NCBI RefSeq assembly: GCF_026151205.1
Contig: NC_087076.1
Coordinates: forward strand, 4,799,902 to 4,859,901
DNA length: 60,000 nucleotides
From: Bolinopsis microptera
Lineage: Eukaryota; Ctenophora; Tentaculata; Lobata; Bolinopsidae
Direction of reading: 5' to 3'
This document shows positions 10,746-24,400 of this stretch, one piece after another (the stretch's first letter is position 1; the number at the start of each line of letters is the position of its first letter). Below the pieces are notes generated by a model. That model was not told the origin of the DNA. It made no database searches and saw only the letters and a list, made by a program, of their open reading frames with translations. The translations under genes and the position numbers were made by a program.

Positions 10746-10751
10746 TTTATT
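10746..10751 (-). promoter_or_regulatory. Candidate polyadenylation signal (AATAAA) of the phospholipase gene
   Basis: AATAAA on the minus strand, about 80 bp downstream of the stop codon at 10832. Confidence 0.4.
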
Positions 10752-10831
10752 ATTGCTTATCAAAATGAGCAGTCCATTAATCCTTTACAAATAAACAAAT
10801 CCCTAAAACCTCACCAACCCCAACGTAATCC

Positions 10832-12447
10832 TCAAAACACTAAAGTCTTATCGTCCTCTCTGTCTTCCTCTCCCCTTCTCTCACTATTCGTCTTCGTCAG
10901 TAGATCACCAATGAACTGGATCACGTCCTTTCTCTGCAGTATCTCCAGATGCGTAGCCAGGAATCCCGTCACCGTTTTGTAACTCTTCAGTCTCTTGAAC
11001 TTCTTACAGAGCTCCAGGGAGCGGAGATTGACTGTTCCGTCCCCGTCTCCGTTTACTGTAATCGGCTGGGTGTCAGGGAACTCAGAGTCATCCCCGTACC
11101 TGACAGTAAGATAGTGTTACGTTTCAGAATAATATGATGGTGTAATGTGAATCGGGTAAAGAGCAGAAAATACAAGAAAACAAAAACTGTATTCTACAGA
11201 TAAAGTCTCTAAAGAACACGTTATATATATCACCTGAAATGGAGAGGAGTAGATTGATCCTTGCCGTGAATACAGTGAACATCCACCCCAATATCCTCCA
11301 CAAACAGAGGTAGGTCCTTCACCAAGTCATACAGCTCGTCCCCTTTTGGGACTTTACTTTCCAAGAGTAGATCGTGGTAATCATGAGCAGTGTAGTTCCT
11401 GAAAGGAGGATTATTATTACCATCTGAAACGAGAATCACCACAGGTCAAAATCATAAAATAAGGTGCTTATATGTTCATAGTTGCAATTTTCTCAGGATG
11501 CCATTGGTTGTGGGACAGGGGGACAGTGGTTCAAGTTTTTAAGCAAATTACGAACTTAATGAAGTTAACTGTACTTTTCTATTAAAAGATACAACGTGCC
11601 AAATGTGGCAGCCACGAAGCCGCCTCGAGTACTTTAGACACCTAGCAGTGTCACTGCCCTCTGTTCACTACAATGCAGTGAACAGAGGTCGTAACGCTGC
11701 GATGAAGTCATGTGATTAAGTTATGAGAGAGTGTGAAGTTTTGTTATTAGATTTGTAATAAAAATGAAGATAAGAGAGTGCAGTGATGAACCCATGATCA
11801 AGCCTTGAAGGTACGAAATAGTGTGTATTATTTTGACATAAGACCGAGTATCCCGTATCCGTTGACACTTGACAATTTATGAATAGAATTTCGAAAGTCT
11901 CCGGCTTTAAGATTTCAAATCTAGTAATTTCAGGTATTCACTGAACGGTGCAGAACAAGGCGAAACTCAAACAGAAAGCACAGGTACATATTATATTATG
12001 AACGATTTTAAAGGCAGACCTGCCGTCAGCGTATAGAAGAGGAGTGTCCCCGAACAGGTCAGGTGACGGCATCAGCCAGAATACTGAGGGTGAAGTCCTC
12101 TCAAATTCTCTCATGGTCAGGGGATCAACAAATATCTGGGGCATTCCTTCTGTCTCTCCTGATAAGTTTTGGTTGGTTCTTCAAATAGTTGGTAATTTAT
12201 TTAATCAATTTCTTGTATTATTAAGCCTTAATAGATATAAAAAGTTCAGAATTATGGAAGTTGTCATCTCGCACAAGACAAAATATCATGACCCAAATAG
12301 CGAGTGCCTTAACTAGTAATCAGTACGTGACGTTAACACTTGCTCTAACTCTACAGCACCTGATATGATAGATCTGATAGCTTTGGAAGCTCCCCCGAAC
12401 ACGCCAGCTAATGACACGTAACCGTCTATAAACTTGTCCTTCCACGC
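10832..12447 (-). CDS. PLA2G15-like: Phospholipase/LCAT-like gene, exons 6-9
   Basis: Exon 6 (12447-12360) begins AWKDKFIDGYVSLAG. Exon 7 (12158-12020) holds SPSVFWLMPSPDLFGD. Exon 8 (11398-11234) holds RNYTAHDY and GVDVHCIHG. Exon 9 (11099-10832) holds GDGDGTVNLRSL, the catalytic His and a charged C-terminal tail that ends in a TGA stop. Confidence 0.9.
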
Positions 12448-15400
12448 CTGGGATAAAGTATGTGATAATAATAACATATTATCATCGTATTAAGTATTAA
12501 CTCTATGAAAACTTGAAAATTGCGCATATCCTCCTCATCTTAGCACTGAAAATTGTTGTTATCGCCAATTCTGCATAGAAATGGTAAATTTTTCAAATCA
12601 ATGGCAACGAATCCTCGGAAGTGAAATAACACTTCCTTACTATACAATATAAACAATGTATCGTACAGTATACGTATAATCGTGCAACTTATATTTTCCT
12701 AAACTGAACCTTGATGTCTAGTGGCGGTATAGAGGAAATGAGGTGAATGATTTAAGTTTCACAGTTGACATAATTCAAACTTATAATAAAAATGTAAAAT
12801 GTAATTCAATATTATTGTTGCAGCACATGTTGTGTAGTTGTCTGGCCCCATGATTCCCTTGCAATTAGAAAGGGCTTGGGTTATCAGAGTCAGAATTAAA
12901 TAATTTTAATTCGTATTAATCAAAATTATTACAGTGAACCCTCTATATACCTGGTACCTCGATATACCGGGCGTCTTTTTTCTCCAAAGTTTTAGTCAAT
13001 CAGCCCTTGTTGTACGAGAAATTTGATTTATTAAAGGTCACATTACATTTGGTGGGTGATGTAAGTACATATATATCGAGCTGTTTCCATCACAATACTA
13101 CAAAATACTACATAATATCCCTGACCTGGTCCCTAATGGGGTTTTTGAGAGGCTAACGGGGGATTGGGATCACGTGAGCCACTTTGGTCTCTATACCTTC
13201 TATACCAACTAGTTTTTCAATGATCTACGGCATCAGATGATTCGTAAGAGTTCATATCAGTAAAATTTTCCATTCAATTACAGTATATAACTGTTTTAAC
13301 CAAATTAAATGCGAATTAAGTATGAAGCCATGGAATGTTATTAAGTTATCCAGTCATTCTCACAGTGATTCGTAACCATGGCAGGGGTCAGATTTTGGTC
13401 TCTAGAATCAACAGAGAATAATTAAGCAAACGGTTGAATGCGTAACAGAGTTGTCTTTGGTTTCATCATATTTGTTATTTGTACTTTCTACAGTTTAACT
13501 TTCCAAATCAAATTTCTTCGCTGTGTTTTTGACTTCTGCTGAAATGATTATCGAACTACGTTATGAATACTAGCAGGAACCCGTTTAACCCCAAAGTGGT
13601 GTCAAGGGACAGTTAAATATTTATATATCTTGCGATTTTGACAAAACTTTTTGTTGGGGACTAAAGTTCTTATTCCGTGGCCAATTTTGTATTTCTTCAT
13701 ACTGGTCAAAAGACTGATTCGTCGTATTTATACAATTACCTATTAGTATTACAATTATTGATTAACATCATTGCATAAAGCTTAGCAGGTCAACTCTTAA
13801 TATATAAGATATATAATATATATATAAGATTCGCAGTGTTCTAACCAATGAACCATTAACAACAATATGATCTAACTAAAACTTCACTTCAGAAATCAAG
13901 ATGTCCGTTTCCCTCTCGACTGAGGATGTAGTGAACAGAGTGGCTGCTAAACCTTCCCTCAAATTCCTTTCAATTGTGGTTGGAATCATGTCCTTCCAGA
14001 TAATGAAGGCTATGGTAGCGTACTTCCCCAACCTTGGTGGGTATATACCGTATGAAGAGTGGAGATGTGTTGTGGGGAGCATGACTTGTTACGAGAGAGT
14101 CAGCTTGTTCAAGATACAGGGTTAGTGTAAACTATTTAATTTTGCGCTATTTCGATCGTATTAAAATCAAAATTGATAGTTGAAAATCTTTGAACGTTCA
14201 AATTTACGAAATCTTAAAATCCTAAAAATTTACAGTTGAAAATATGGACGCATCGGTCTATTTCGTGCAAATATCAGGCGTATATGAACTATAAACTTAT
14301 AGTACAGTCAAATCCGTCCTTATTTGAGCCTTTGTCGGACAAAATTCGCAACAAAGCGATTTTAACGGGATATGGTCGGGACAGGTCCCAGGAATCATTC
14401 CAGAAAAGTCCCAAAAAATCTGACTTGAGCAAAATCCACAATTACCATTTTTTTACCACCTTTTTACCACTTTGGTTTTCCGCAAATAAGTCACGTTCTG
14501 AATATCTTAGAAGATTCTAGTTTAAAGCAGTGTGTTTAGGAAACAAAGGAGAACAACTTTTTCTTTAACAACTTTTTCAAAAATAAATTATTTAATTAAT
14601 TAATTAAATAATTAATAAATTTTCAAATATTTAAAAAATATATTTTCATAAAAAATGTTCACAATTAAATTCCACGTATATTGAACTAATTCTTATAAAA
14701 AATTTGAAAATTTTCACTTTCAATATTTTGGACTTGTAAAATTCGTAAAGAATAACTAAACCATTATTTACCACTTTTTACCACATAGGATCTCCGCTAA
14801 TAAAACGACTTCTGAATGTCGTAGAAGGTTCTAGATTGAACCGATGTGTTCAAAATATAAAAGAGAACAACTTTTATTCGCCAACCTTTGGATTAGATAA
14901 TTAATCGATTAATTAATTAGATGATAAGTAAATTTTTAAAAATTTCAAAAATATAATTTTTTTACCAAAAATCTTTGCCGTGACGTAAAACGTAAAATGA
15001 ATTTACTTGAATAATAGAACAAACATCGTCACATAGATTAGATAACAGATAAAAAGAGATGCAGATAAATGGAATAAACGGTAAAATATCCAAATTTGTA
15101 CGATACTATTATATTATAGATAATAACTATTTACACATCATCTCTCGACTTAGTGTTGTGCTTTTAAACTAGATTGTTAAACTGGTTCGTTTGGAAGCGT
15201 AAGCTTCAATATTTAATTTAAGGAATGAATCCTGGCATCACCAACCAGCGATGGAAAGTCTATCAGCTCCAACCCGATCCACACCCCTTTCTTCACCTTG
15301 ACGGAAACCCACCTCAAGTCGTATCACTTAGATGCGGAGGTTCACATCCCAGGTTATACCGGCTACCGAGCGGAGCGTACCAGTCGAGCTTGTGGCGGAG

Positions 15401-18400
15401 CCGCTACCTATCTCCACAACTCCATCACAGAAGAAGAAACAAAGTCCTTCTCAAACTCCTACTGTGAACTTGTCGCCATCTACAGTAAAGAAGCTAACAT
15501 CGTGATAGCGGGCATTTACCGGCCCCCTTCAGCTCCTTTTGACAAGTTTGATGAATGCCTCTCTACCCTCCAACAGTTCATCAACGGAATTCAACGCACC
15601 CCTGTACTGCACATTACAGGAGACTTCAACCTACCCTTTATCAACTGGACGAATTCTTCTATCGACTCAGGATGCAGTATTTCCCTTTCAGACCGACAAT
15701 CAGCCCTAGCACTTCTGAACTTCAATGAAGAATGCCTGCTCCAACAAGAAGTCCTCGAGCCAACTCGCAAGAACAACATCTTAGATCTCGTTTTCTCAAA
15801 CGACTCTGACTCGATCCATAGTATCTCTGTTACCAAGACAGAGTTATCAGATCATGACATTGTGAGCTGCACTCTCCTCAATCCTGAACTCCTCCTCCCC
15901 TCGCAGACTCCGGAACGGCCAGTCTTCACCCCCTCCTGCCTCCTTGATGACATTAACTTCAACTCAGCATACTGGGATGCCATTAATGCAGAACTGGTAG
16001 AAGTAGACTGGGCTTCTATCACTGACCCAAGCAACGATCAGGATACAGCTTGGACATTGTTTGAAGACAAGGTAGCGTTCATATGCTCTAAGCACGCTCC
16101 CTCGCACAGCAGAAACATCCAAGTGTCATCACAATCCTCCATTCCTAAGCCCAGAAGAGAACTTATTCGTAAGATGTAGCGAGCATGATGCTCCTGTACA
16201 AATCCTACGTACGATCTCATCTGGAATACTGCTGTCCTCTGTGGTCTCCTCACATGCAGTGCGAAATTATTAAACTCGAAGCAGTTCAACGATCCTTCAC
16301 TGCTAAAATCCAGGGTCTTGGAAATCTCAACTACTGGGAACACCTCCGTCGCCTGTCTATGTACTCCCTTCAAAGGCGTCGTGAGAGATACACTATCATC
16401 CTAGTTTGGAAGATCTATAACAATCTTACTCCAAACAGTATGAACATCAACTTCCGCGAGACCTCACGATACGGAACTACGTGTATACGACCACTAGGGT
16501 CCTCCAAGTACACTAGTGTCAATAACCTGAGGTTCAACTCCTTTGCCTCTAGAGCCTCTGCAGTCTGTACTGTACAACGTGGTCCCTCCTAGCATCAAGT
16601 CCCTCCTAACCTTGACCGCTTTCAAACCTGCTCTTGATGCTTTCCTCAATGAATTCCCTGACACTCCACCATTCAACACCTGGGTACACTGGACAGAACA
16701 AGAACTCAATGCTGGAGTGGGCCGGTGGCACGTGCCTCTGACGCGCTACTACTTGGCGGTGGATATGCAAGACATTCTTGGCCTGGTAGCACTCTAGCTC
16801 GGAACCCAACCCAAGTAAGTAAGTAATAATAAAGGGCCTTTAGTAGGAGTGCATACGCTAGGGTATTGTTTCTCCGTAGCTTAGTGCACTAGATTCCCAC
16901 TATAGGGATCGTGCACAAAGCCCAATTACGGTATCGTAGCACCCTGTCGCATGATTAGCGATTAGGTAATCATTGATTACCCAATCAATTTCGCTAACGA
17001 GATAAACGAATTACTTGATGACTTCGTCATTTTCAGTCTGTTTCGCGCCAATATCTTTTCAGAATTCAGATCATATTCCGAATGTAATGGCCTATTGCAA
17101 TGTGCAGTTAACAGCATGTTCGCAAACACGATTATGTTGATTACAAGACTCAACGTATGTGTATTAACTCACGGCACCCCCACTCCCCCTAAACTTGGAG
17201 GATATTTTGATTTCTAAATGGTATTTAACGACCACGTTCATTCAAAACATCAGTTGCAACTGTTTAAAGTCAGGTTGTGGCAATGCTTGTTCATGCAGAA
17301 AAGCAGGAATACATTGTGGATCAACCTGCCTCAAATGTCAGGACAATTGCACCAATGTGCCAGCTGAGGACTCATAAGTATCTAGTATATATTGGTTATA
17401 TAAAGTGCTGCTTCGATTTTCCAATCAATTTAATGAAAAATTGTTAATTATTCGTGTTATGCAATTTTAAAATATTTTGATCGAAAATAATTTTTATAAT
17501 TTTTGAATATTTGTTAAATAATTGATTAACTGATTAATTAATTATCTAATCCAAAGGTTGGCGAATAAAAGTTGTTCTCTCTTATGTTATTAACACATCG
17601 GTTCAATCTACAACCTTCTACGACATTCAGAAGTCGTTTTATTAGCGGAGATCCAATGTGGTAAAAAGTGGTTATTCTTTACAAATTTCGAAAATTTTAC
17701 AAGTCCAAAATATTGAAAGTGAAAATTTTCAAAAGTTTTATGAAAATTAGTTCATTGTACGTGTAATTTAATTGTGAACATTTTTTATGAAAATATATTT
17801 TTTAAATATTTGAAAATTTATTAATTATTTAATTAATTAATTAAATAATTTATTTTTGAAAAAGTTGTTAAAGAAAAAGTTGTTCTCCTTTGTTTCCTTA
17901 ACACACTGCTTTAAACTAGCATCTTCTAGGATATTCAGAACGTGACTTGTTTGCGGAAAACCAAAGTGGTAAAAAGGTGGTAAAAAAGTGGTAATTGTGG
18001 ATTTTGCTCAAGTCAGATTTTTTGGGACTTTTCTGGAATGATTCCTGGAACCTGTCCCGACCATATCCCGTTAAAATCGCTTTGTTGCAAATTTTGTCCG
18101 ACAAAAAGACGGATTTGACTGTACTATTAAAGGATAAGGTTGAATCTAGGGACTCAACATTAATGATGTACGGGTATATGCCTCACAGAATGGCTAGCCT
18201 CACAGAATGGCCAAATTTGTAAATGTTTTTGTAACTAATTTGTTGTATAAGACTGGTAGGTTTTGTGGATACCATATGAAACAAAAGTCTTCTGGCAACA
18301 CTTCCTGTGGTGAAATCATTAACTAGGACCACATTTTTTGGCATAAATATTACTGTTTATGTAGAAATTTTGAGCACTGAAAATTTGTTTTCAAATTTTT

Positions 18401-21400
18401 GAACTAAGTTTGCATTTTGGTGAGAACTTCTGGCACCAGTATGACAGAAGATGTTCAAAGAATAGTATTCATCAAACAAAACGAACATTGTTCAATGTAG
18501 GAAGAAAAAAATGCTAAAATGGATACACGCCTCACAAAATGGCCAAAATATGCCTCACAAAATTTGTTTTCAAATTTTTGAACTAAGTTTGCATTTTGGT
18601 GAGAACTTCTGGCACCAGTATGACAGAAGATGTTTAACGAATAGTATTCATTAAAAAAAACGAACATTGTTCAATATAGGAAGAAAAAAACGCTAAAATG
18701 GCTACACACCTCACAAAATGGCCAAAATATGCCTCAAAAAATGGCCAAAATTTAAAACTCCTTTTATTGATGTAGACATGTTAGTTTTGATGGTCTAAAG
18801 TATTCACAAGCTATTTATCATACAATAACACCCCAGATGGAGTGTTTTTACAGCCGAATGAAGGTTATAAATCATGAAATCAGGGAATATGAACAAAATG
18901 GCCATTTTTGGTGTAGGAAATTATGCCCTTTTTATTCAGTTCTAAGAAATTTCACCTATATGGGGGTGTTAACAAGGCATATTTATACCAGCAGCATGCC
19001 TGAAACAAGAGCCAAAGGTTTTAGAAAAATAAAATTTTCTCGTTTTCATTTTTTTTTGGCCATTTTGTGAGGCATTTTTTTTTGTTTGTGAAATAATTTT
19101 TCGCAGCTCAGTTTTTTCGTGAGTTTTAGGTTATTACCCCATTCCTTAATAGGTTTTCTAACAACGTGTGGTGATAGAAATTTAAAAAGTATCTCCATCA
19201 ACAAAATTATAGAAGTTCAGATTTGGCCATTCTGTGAGGCATGTTTTTTTGGAGGAAGATTTTCCGGCCAATTTTTCTCAAAGAAAAAATTGTTATGAGA
19301 TTAAATCAACCCCCGGGAAGAAAAATATGAGTGTCAACTTAGCTTCTTATGAGATAAAAACTGGAATAAAGTGTGTTTTGTGATTTTGAGAGACCTTTCT
19401 TTTTTTTGGCCATTCTGTGAGGCATATACCCGTAATGACTTTTTTTTTCAGATTACAAAGCATGGCCAGATAATAAAATGGTTGAATTGGATGACCGTTG
19501 TATGATTACAGTATCCAACATTGATACCAAACAAGCTACACTACATCTTCACGGGCACTCTGGTAACGATATAGGATCGATTAACATACAGAGAAAATCT
19601 GAGAATCTTGTTATCAGCATCTCCTCAAACTCTAGTTGTGATGATCAGAAAAAGGAACTGTGTGAGAAGGAGATAAAAGGTAAAATAATGGACCTCGACA
19701 CTCTGGAGTGCACCTTACAGTTTGCAGGAACTAAAACCTCTGAAGATAGAACCACTTTGACCTGCAATGGTGTCAGGTTTGATCTGAATTCTGAGTTGGA
19801 TGATGGAGAAGTCTACTCTCTGATAGATGCTGTACAAACTGTAAGGTTCATATCTGTTGAGGGGGAAGGAGAATATCAGCTTAACTGTCCTGGTACGTGT
19901 ATTTTAGAACCAACAATTGAGACTATTTACTAGATCATGGTTTTCAGGTGTATATACGTATATTGGATAAGTCAAGTTCGATACTTAAAAATGAAATAAT
20001 TATCAGCTGTTCATTCTTTACTCATTGACTTTCATATTAATTAAAAATTTTTTTCTGATCGCAGACCTTAAACAATACAACAAAAAGAACCTATGCGGCC
20101 CCAGCTCTGGTCTAAAAGAGCTGCTCTTAGACACCGATTTCCACTGGCACACGAAAGGTCGGTCATCGTTTGCGGTGGATTGGAATTTACATTGCGGCGG
20201 AGAGTTTCTCAGGTCACTGCTGGGATCGGTCTTCTTCGGAGGGGCCCTTCTTGGGACTTTTATAGGCGGGTAAGTTCACATTCAGTCGGTTGGAAAATTA
20301 AATTATTGAAGCCTTCACAAATAACATCTGTTTATTGCTGTCTTTCATCGTAAACACTATTCACCCAGACTGCAATTTTAAACACAGAGGAGCTAATTCA
20401 ATTGGCCCATTCCCCCTCCACTAATTCTTCTTTTTCAGGAACTTGTTTGATATGATCGGTCGAAAGCTGGGGGCCTTGGTAGGCTACGGTATTGTTACAG
20501 TGTCAACCCTTATAGCTGCGTTCTCTCCTTCAATAGAATTCTTGTTTGTATGCCGCTTCTTTCAAGGTTACTACACTATACGACTATATAGTTACAGTTT
20601 TGAAGGTTCCAAATTATTTTACCAAAATAAATGAAAACATTTTGGGTAGTATAACCCGCATTGCATCAATATAACAATAACACGAGAAGATCTTTAATTA
20701 GGTTAGATCTAATTGAAATTAACAGGAGCGGGTGTTTACATTGGATCAACAGGAGGTTTTGTATTATTGCTGGAGTACACAGCCTCTAAATACAGACTTC
20801 AAGCCAACGTTGGTGTTCAGTTGGCATTCGGAGTAGGGTATCTCGTCAACACTTTCTTTGCCTACTTCATCAAGGAGTAAGTTACATTTTATATCTTAAA
20901 TAGTTAAATCTGGACAATCAGGTGCACCAGCAGCTCTGCAATCATCGTTGAGCTGGAGGGCCAGAAGATCTCATAAACAAAGATACTGACATAATATCAA
21001 GTATTTTCGTGCGTAACAACACAAGCTTGTTATTCCACTAAATAAACCTAACCTTATTAGGGGTCGTTCACATACTACGTTATCATTTTTTGGACAATTT
21101 TTAACCCCCCTCCGTAATCAGTTTTACACATAGCTATTGTGTCAAAATTACACTAGCGTAATCATATGAAAACCCCCTCCCTCCTCGGCTGATTACGTAA
21201 TATGTGAACGACCCCTTATGTCTTTATGTATAATATCACAGTTGGCACTGGCTGGTAGCAGTTGATGGAATATTGTTTGTGCTGGCTGTTATTCCCCTGT
21301 TATTGATGCCGGATTCTCCGAGGTACTTCCTCGTCAATAAAAGTAAGTGGAAAAAAGCTTGAATATGTCCGAGTAGTTGATGGAGATTTATATAATATGT

Positions 21401-24400
21401 CTTTCAGAAGTTTTAACAAAAGATGTTTATAATGTTTATAATTCTTGTTTGATAGGAGACGAGGAAAAAGCAAAAGAGAGTCTCAAATGGTTGGCAAAGA
21501 TCAATGGGAGTGATTTTGATATTGATACAGTCATATTAAACGACGTTGAGTTGACAGCCGAAAAGACCCAAGCACCAGAGCCAACATTTTTAGAGGCGAT
21601 GAAAGATTTTATGAAGTACAAGTAGGTAACATTTTGTCTAAATCATATTAGTATGTAATTAAATTATCTTCCGGATCGATTTTTGCAACAAATAACAAAA
21701 GCAGCAAACTGCTTGCATTACACACGTGCCATTTTTATACTACTCTGTAACTGACAATAATTAATTCTGACCGCCCTTTACCTATCCTGATTCCTGTTTA
21801 CCCCAATGAAAACACTAATGAGATCTCAATGATAAATGTTACCCTTGATAACCACCAGTTTTGATCCTCTAATAACCAGAGACCTTCCAGAGAACTACTA
21901 GTCCAACTGGGGATACAGATGTGGTTGTGGCTGGTGGCAGGCTTCCTCTACTACGGCTTCAGCTTCAGCTGGTCAGAGTTGGGTAACAACATCTACATCA
22001 GTTACCTGTTCGCGGCTGTTGGAGAGATTATCGCATATTTGGGTATGGGATTCCCTTTTAGGTATTTGGGGAGGAGAATATCAATCATTATATATTACTT
22101 AGTCGGTAAGTGAACTCAACTGAGAGCAGTTTTAATTGTGATCATTCGGATCTTATTTTAAATCTTTTTTTTCAGTTCTCACTCATCCTTATTCCTTGAA
22201 GTTGATTTGATATGTAGAGTGCAGACCCACTATAAATCATGCCTGCAGTTAAAACTGGACTGCTTGTCTAATATAAACATATTATTTCAGCCAGTGGAAC
22301 ATTCCTGGTGGCCCTTATCCCCTTACAACTGAGTTCCTCCTTCTCATTAGAGCAGCTGAGCTGTCTGATTGGAAGTATGTTTGTAGCTGCCACCTTCTGT
22401 GGTATCTACTTGTACACCATGGAGCTTGCTCCAACTTCTCACAGAGGCAAGATGCTGGGTTACAGCTCCTTTGCTGCAAGGATAGGTAAGTTCTTGTAGA
22501 ATAAATATTTGTTTAATTTAGAGATGCAATTGATATTCATATAATCTAGGCTTTCTGTCCATATTATCAAAGTGGCAGATATTCATAACAGTTTAATTCA
22601 TGGTGACACTCTCCGTCAGGATCGTTCTGTGGTCCCCAAGCGTCCCTGTTGTTCTCCTGGAACAAGCCCGGAACTCTGATACTGTTCGCAGTACTAGCTG
22701 CATCAGCTGGACTGCTCTGTTACAGATTACCGGACACTAAGGATGTTCCTACTCCTAGCACTGCAGCCGAGGTGAGCATATTATTTTATCTGGTATTCAT
22801 TATAACTCTTCCTATGATCAGATTTTTTTATACGCTATTTTTACACGGTGTCATCAATATGCATAACTTCAAGATAAAAATCCCATTCAAAGTTTAAATT
22901 CTGTTTTAGGTACAACGACGAAAAGATGAGAAAGATGGCAGGGTACAAGCTACTGTGGTAGAAAACAAATATGCTGCTGAACTGCCCTAATTGCAGTTTC
23001 AATTATCTGTCTCACGTGACGAGACTGTATTTAGGAAACTGTGTTATGTGGGGAAACTAACCGTTCTCTAGATTTTACTATCAACAAGACTGTAGTAATG
23101 AAGCTTACAGGGTTAATTTACAGTCCATAACAATTGTGACTTAAATATAAACTAATCGATTCTTTGTTAAGTATGCATTGTTTCGATGTTTTGGTTGATT
23201 TCTCAGTATTTTTTTCTCGGCTAATACTGCCCTATCTACCTTAGCCTCAACTACTTGCCGTAACAACTCTCTTCTGAACTGGTAGTTCCACTGGAGAGCC
23301 TCTCAGTACTGGTGAGATTTATACCGCTCACTGGAGAGCCTCTCAGTACTGGTGGCATTTATACCGCTCACTGGAGAGTCTCTCAGTACTGGTGGCATTT
23401 ATACCGCTCACTGGAAAGCCTTTAAGTACTGGTGGCATTTATACCGCTCACTGGAGAGCCTCTCAGTACTGGTGGGATTTATACCGCTCACTGGAGAGCC
23501 TCTCAGTACTGGTGGGATTTATACCGCTCACTGGAGAGCCTCTCAGTACTGGTGGGATTTATACCGCTCACTGGAGAGCCTCTCAGTACTGGTGGAATTT
23601 ATACCGCAGACCGCTCACTGGAGAGCCTCTCAGCTGTACTGGTGGGATTTATACCGCTCACTGGAGAGCCTCTCAGTACTGGTGGCATAGATTTTTGATT
23701 TAGGCCTCCAACAAAATTTGGCGGCCAAATTCCAAAATTTTATTACAGAAATTCAGAATTTGGCCGCCAAATTTTTTTTGAGGCCTAAATCAAAAATCTG
23801 TTCTTAAAATAAGGTCGAAATGCGATTTCGAGTCGATTCCGAAAATTTCATGCAAAAATTATCAAAACTGATTGAGTTGTTACAGTTTTAATGAGATCAA
23901 TTCCGCGAATATCGCGAACCAAGATACGGGCAATTTAGTTCATTTTTTGTGGTTTTTTCGCCATAGTATCCACATTTAAACAGATATAAAGCTATAACTT
24001 ACAGCGAATATGTAGTTTAGGCTTACCTTTCATATAAAGTAAGTTTCATTCAAAAATATTGATATTTGACCAATTTATGGGACGAAATCTACCAAATTTG
24101 GTGCGTATGCCCAAATATGGGCATATGGTTTTTGGCTCATAACTCAGTCATTTTTTGTCCAATCTTGATGAAATTGCATATACGAGTTCAGGAGACCACT
24201 AGCTACAAGTAGAGCACCATAAACCTGGGTTTGGCAGTTGGGGTCCGGGACCCCCTCAAAAGTTCGGTCACTGGTCCTAGTTTGTTGCCCTCCCCCCCCC
24301 CTATCGAATACTATTACTATATTACCCAGAGATCACCAACTCAGTTATGAAACAGTTGCAATTAAAAATCATTCAAACGTTCGAAATTAAAGCGTCATAA

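Larger units (their letters stand above)
14305..18121. mobile_element. 3.8-kb DNA element with ~600-bp inverted termini and TA flanks
   Basis: CAGTCAAATCCGTC at 14305 is mirrored at the right end (18121), with TA on each outer side, as expected for Tc1/mariner/pogo-type insertion. The inverted termini are about 600-630 bp (14305-14935 and 17518-18121), well conserved and AT-rich inside. They share blocks such as ACGGGATATGGTCGGGACAG and TACCACTTT. The interior carries a deleted LINE copy (15.2-16.8 kb) and a short cysteine-rich frame (17195-17377), but no transposase. It sits in SLC22 intron 1. Confidence 0.75.

Noticed and set aside
23352-23703. Three overlapping frames of about 100 codons
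   Set aside because: Each is the 40-bp minisatellite read one unit later. No start context or similarity to a protein family.
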